Assembly: GCF_000444875.1 (NCBI RefSeq)
Contig: NC_021985.1
Span: 6,592,170 to 6,656,169 of the forward strand
Direction: 5' to 3'
DNA from: Streptomyces collinus Tu 365
GTDB lineage: Bacteria; Actinomycetota; Actinomycetes; Streptomycetales; Streptomycetaceae
Length of the DNA: 64,000 nucleotides
Part shown: piece by piece, positions 62,900 to 64,000 of the stretch
Layout: every line of letters starts with the position of its first letter
Numbering within the stretch: position 1 is the stretch's first letter
Notes under the pieces: model-generated
Databases searched by the model: none
Seen by the model: only the letters and a program-made list of their open reading frames with translations
Told to the model about the DNA's origin: nothing
Position numbers and translations under genes: made by a program

Positions 62900-63085
62900 T
62901 CAGCCCCTGCCGGGCAGCTTCAGGAACGCGGCCCAGGCCGCCGGGGTGACCGTGAGGTGAGGGGAGGCGGGGGTCTTGGAGTCGCGGACGCGGACGGAGG
63001 TGGGCTCGGAGGCCACTTCTACGCAGTTGCCGCCCTCGTCACCGCTGTAGCTCGACTTGACCCACTTCAGTGCCGTGCCACTCAT
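62900..63085 (-). CDS. DUF397 protein
   Basis: A 61-residue DUF397 protein: LKWVKSSYSGDEGGNCVEVA, then VRVRDSKTPASPHLTVTPAAWAAFL, the complete family pattern. ATG 63085 overlaps the XRE regulator's stop as ATGA. DUF397 proteins are nearly always paired with such regulators in Streptomyces. Some pairs (WhiJ/BldB-like systems) tune development, and the small partner may antagonise the regulator. Confidence 0.93.
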   Translation of the reverse strand: MSGTALKWVKSSYSGDEGGNCVEVASEPTSVRVRDSKTPASPHLTVTPAAWAAFLKLPGRG

Positions 63086-63906
63086 CGCTCTCCCAGCAGA
63101 CGGTCCAGCAGTTCCCTCGTGTCCTCGGGCGTGAGGGCCTGTGACCGCAGCATCGCACACTTCTGCGTGAGGATCCCCACCTCATCAGGGTCAGCGATCA
63201 GTTGACTGCCGCGCTGCGTCTCCACATAGGCCAGCCGCTGGTGTTCGGGCGTCTCCAGCAGGACGAACGGGCCGTTGAGTCCCGCGTGAGTCACGCGCTC
63301 CAGCGGCAGTACCTGAAGCATGAGACCCGGCAGTTCGGAGCACGCCAGCAGATGCCGCAGCTGCTCGGTCCAGACGTCCCTGCCCCCGATGGGCGCCCGC
63401 ACCACCGGCTCCCAGATCACGAAGCAGGTGATCGGCGGCTGCCTGCGGTGCAGGATCGCCCGACGGTCGATCCGGGCCTGGACCAACTGCACGACACCGT
63501 CGTCCGGGTAAACCGGGACACGGCTGCGGAACACCGCCTCCGCGTACGCCTCCGTCTGCAAGAGCCCCGGCACCACCTGGTTCTCGTACGACGAGATGGC
63601 GATGGCCTCCCGCTCCTGGTCCAGGAACTCCTCCGCCCACATCGGGACGAGGTCCACCTCGGGCATCCTGCTCACCGCGACCGACAACGTGCCCTTCGTG
63701 TCGAGGAGTTCGTCGAGCTGTTCGGCGACATCCGGCTTCAGCGGCCGTCTGCCCTGCTCGATCGACGCGATCATCTCCTCGCCCAGGACGGACCGCTGCC
63801 CCAGCGCGCTCTGGGTGTACCCGGCGGCCTCGCGGTGGAGGGCGAGCAGTGCGCCCACCATCTTCAGCGCCGAGGCGTTCTTCCGTGCCCGTCGAGTCGT
63901 GCCCAT
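63082..63906 (-). CDS. XRE regulator with DUF5753 domain
   Basis: A 274-residue regulator. The N-terminal helix-turn-helix (~15-75) reads ALLALHREAAGYTQSALGQRSVLGEEMIASIEQGRRP. It is followed by DUF5753 (~95-265): SSYENQVVPGLLQTEAYAEAVF, RAILHRRQPPITCFVIWEPVV, HLLACSELPGLMLQVLPL and ETPEHQRLAYVET. This is the WhiJ-like arrangement of Streptomyces, coupled to DUF397. It probably binds DNA and responds to an unknown signal through DUF5753. Confidence 0.94.
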   Translation of the reverse strand: MGTTRRARKNASALKMVGALLALHREAAGYTQSALGQRSVLGEEMIASIEQGRRPLKPDVAEQLDELLDTKGTLSVAVSRMPEVDLVPMWAEEFLDQEREAIAISSYENQVVPGLLQTEAYAEAVFRSRVPVYPDDGVVQLVQARIDRRAILHRRQPPITCFVIWEPVVRAPIGGRDVWTEQLRHLLACSELPGLMLQVLPLERVTHAGLNGPFVLLETPEHQRLAYVETQRGSQLIADPDEVGILTQKCAMLRSQALTPEDTRELLDRLLGER

Positions 63907-64000
63907 GCGGTCGCACTCCCAGCCGCTCGCGTACGTACCGTCCCATGATGGACACCGTGCGTGACGCGAGGTGCCTGAATGCCGAAATCTTCTCCTCAGG

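Overview
The window is high-GC actinobacterial chromosome, almost certainly Streptomyces. The support is extreme third-position GC, frequent GTG starts and 4-base ATGA/GTGA operon overlaps. Lineage-typical families are also present: an SSI protease inhibitor, an Rv2466c-type thioredoxin-fold enzyme, an XRE/DUF397 pair, a CotB2-type diterpene cyclase and the actinobacterial cys leader peptide. No rRNA, tRNA, CRISPR array or intact insertion sequence was seen.

Layout. 1-5.7 kb: end of an aminopeptidase P, an APH-fold kinase, treZ, a DUF1707-FHA protein, an SSI-type inhibitor and an M14 carboxypeptidase. 5.8-10.5 kb: treY and glgX/treX, which with treZ form the maltodextrin-to-trehalose route. 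10.7-13 kb: two exported proteins that together look like a copper amine oxidase split into an N2/N3 half and a catalytic half. 13-21.4 kb: ordinary genes (SAV2148-type HEPN protein, DEDDh exonuclease, APH kinase, macrolide glycosyltransferase behind an operator-like palindrome, MMPL transporter, DUF1697, Rv2466c-like).

21.6-34.8 kb is the most unusual region. A tightly coupled minus-strand operon encodes an FN3-like protein, a soluble TRAFAC-type GTPase, a GAP1-related protein, a membrane-anchored Zn-finger GTPase, a 39-residue membrane peptide, a TerY-like vWA protein, a PP2C phosphatase and a Zn-ribbon protein kinase. It converges on two plus-strand genes that share a near-identical Gly/Asn-rich motif, at the C-terminus of a membrane protein and at the N-terminus of a 108-residue protein. 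This resembles the NTP-dependent conflict systems predicted from comparative genomics. The paired motif suggests prion-like or homotypic signalling between the two plus-strand products.

35-39.9 kb: a cyclooctatin-type diterpene cluster in the order cotB1-cotB2-P450-P450, preceded by a decayed P450 remnant and a promoter region with four CGTACG palindromes. 40.7-50.2 kb: a complete assimilatory sulfate/sulfonate operon (sulfite reductase, Zn-ribbon protein, cysH, cysC, cysD, cysN, ssuA, ssuB, ssuC, sirohydrochlorin chelatase) headed by the conserved SRRHVDLGR..SAIC leader peptide and an inverted repeat. 50.3-64 kb: GNAT enzymes, a secreted protein, a GAF regulator, an AidB-like acyl-CoA dehydrogenase, a YihY membrane protein, two AraC regulators, two VOC proteins, a CxxC protein, a scar carrying gene fragments, and an XRE/DUF397 pair at the end.
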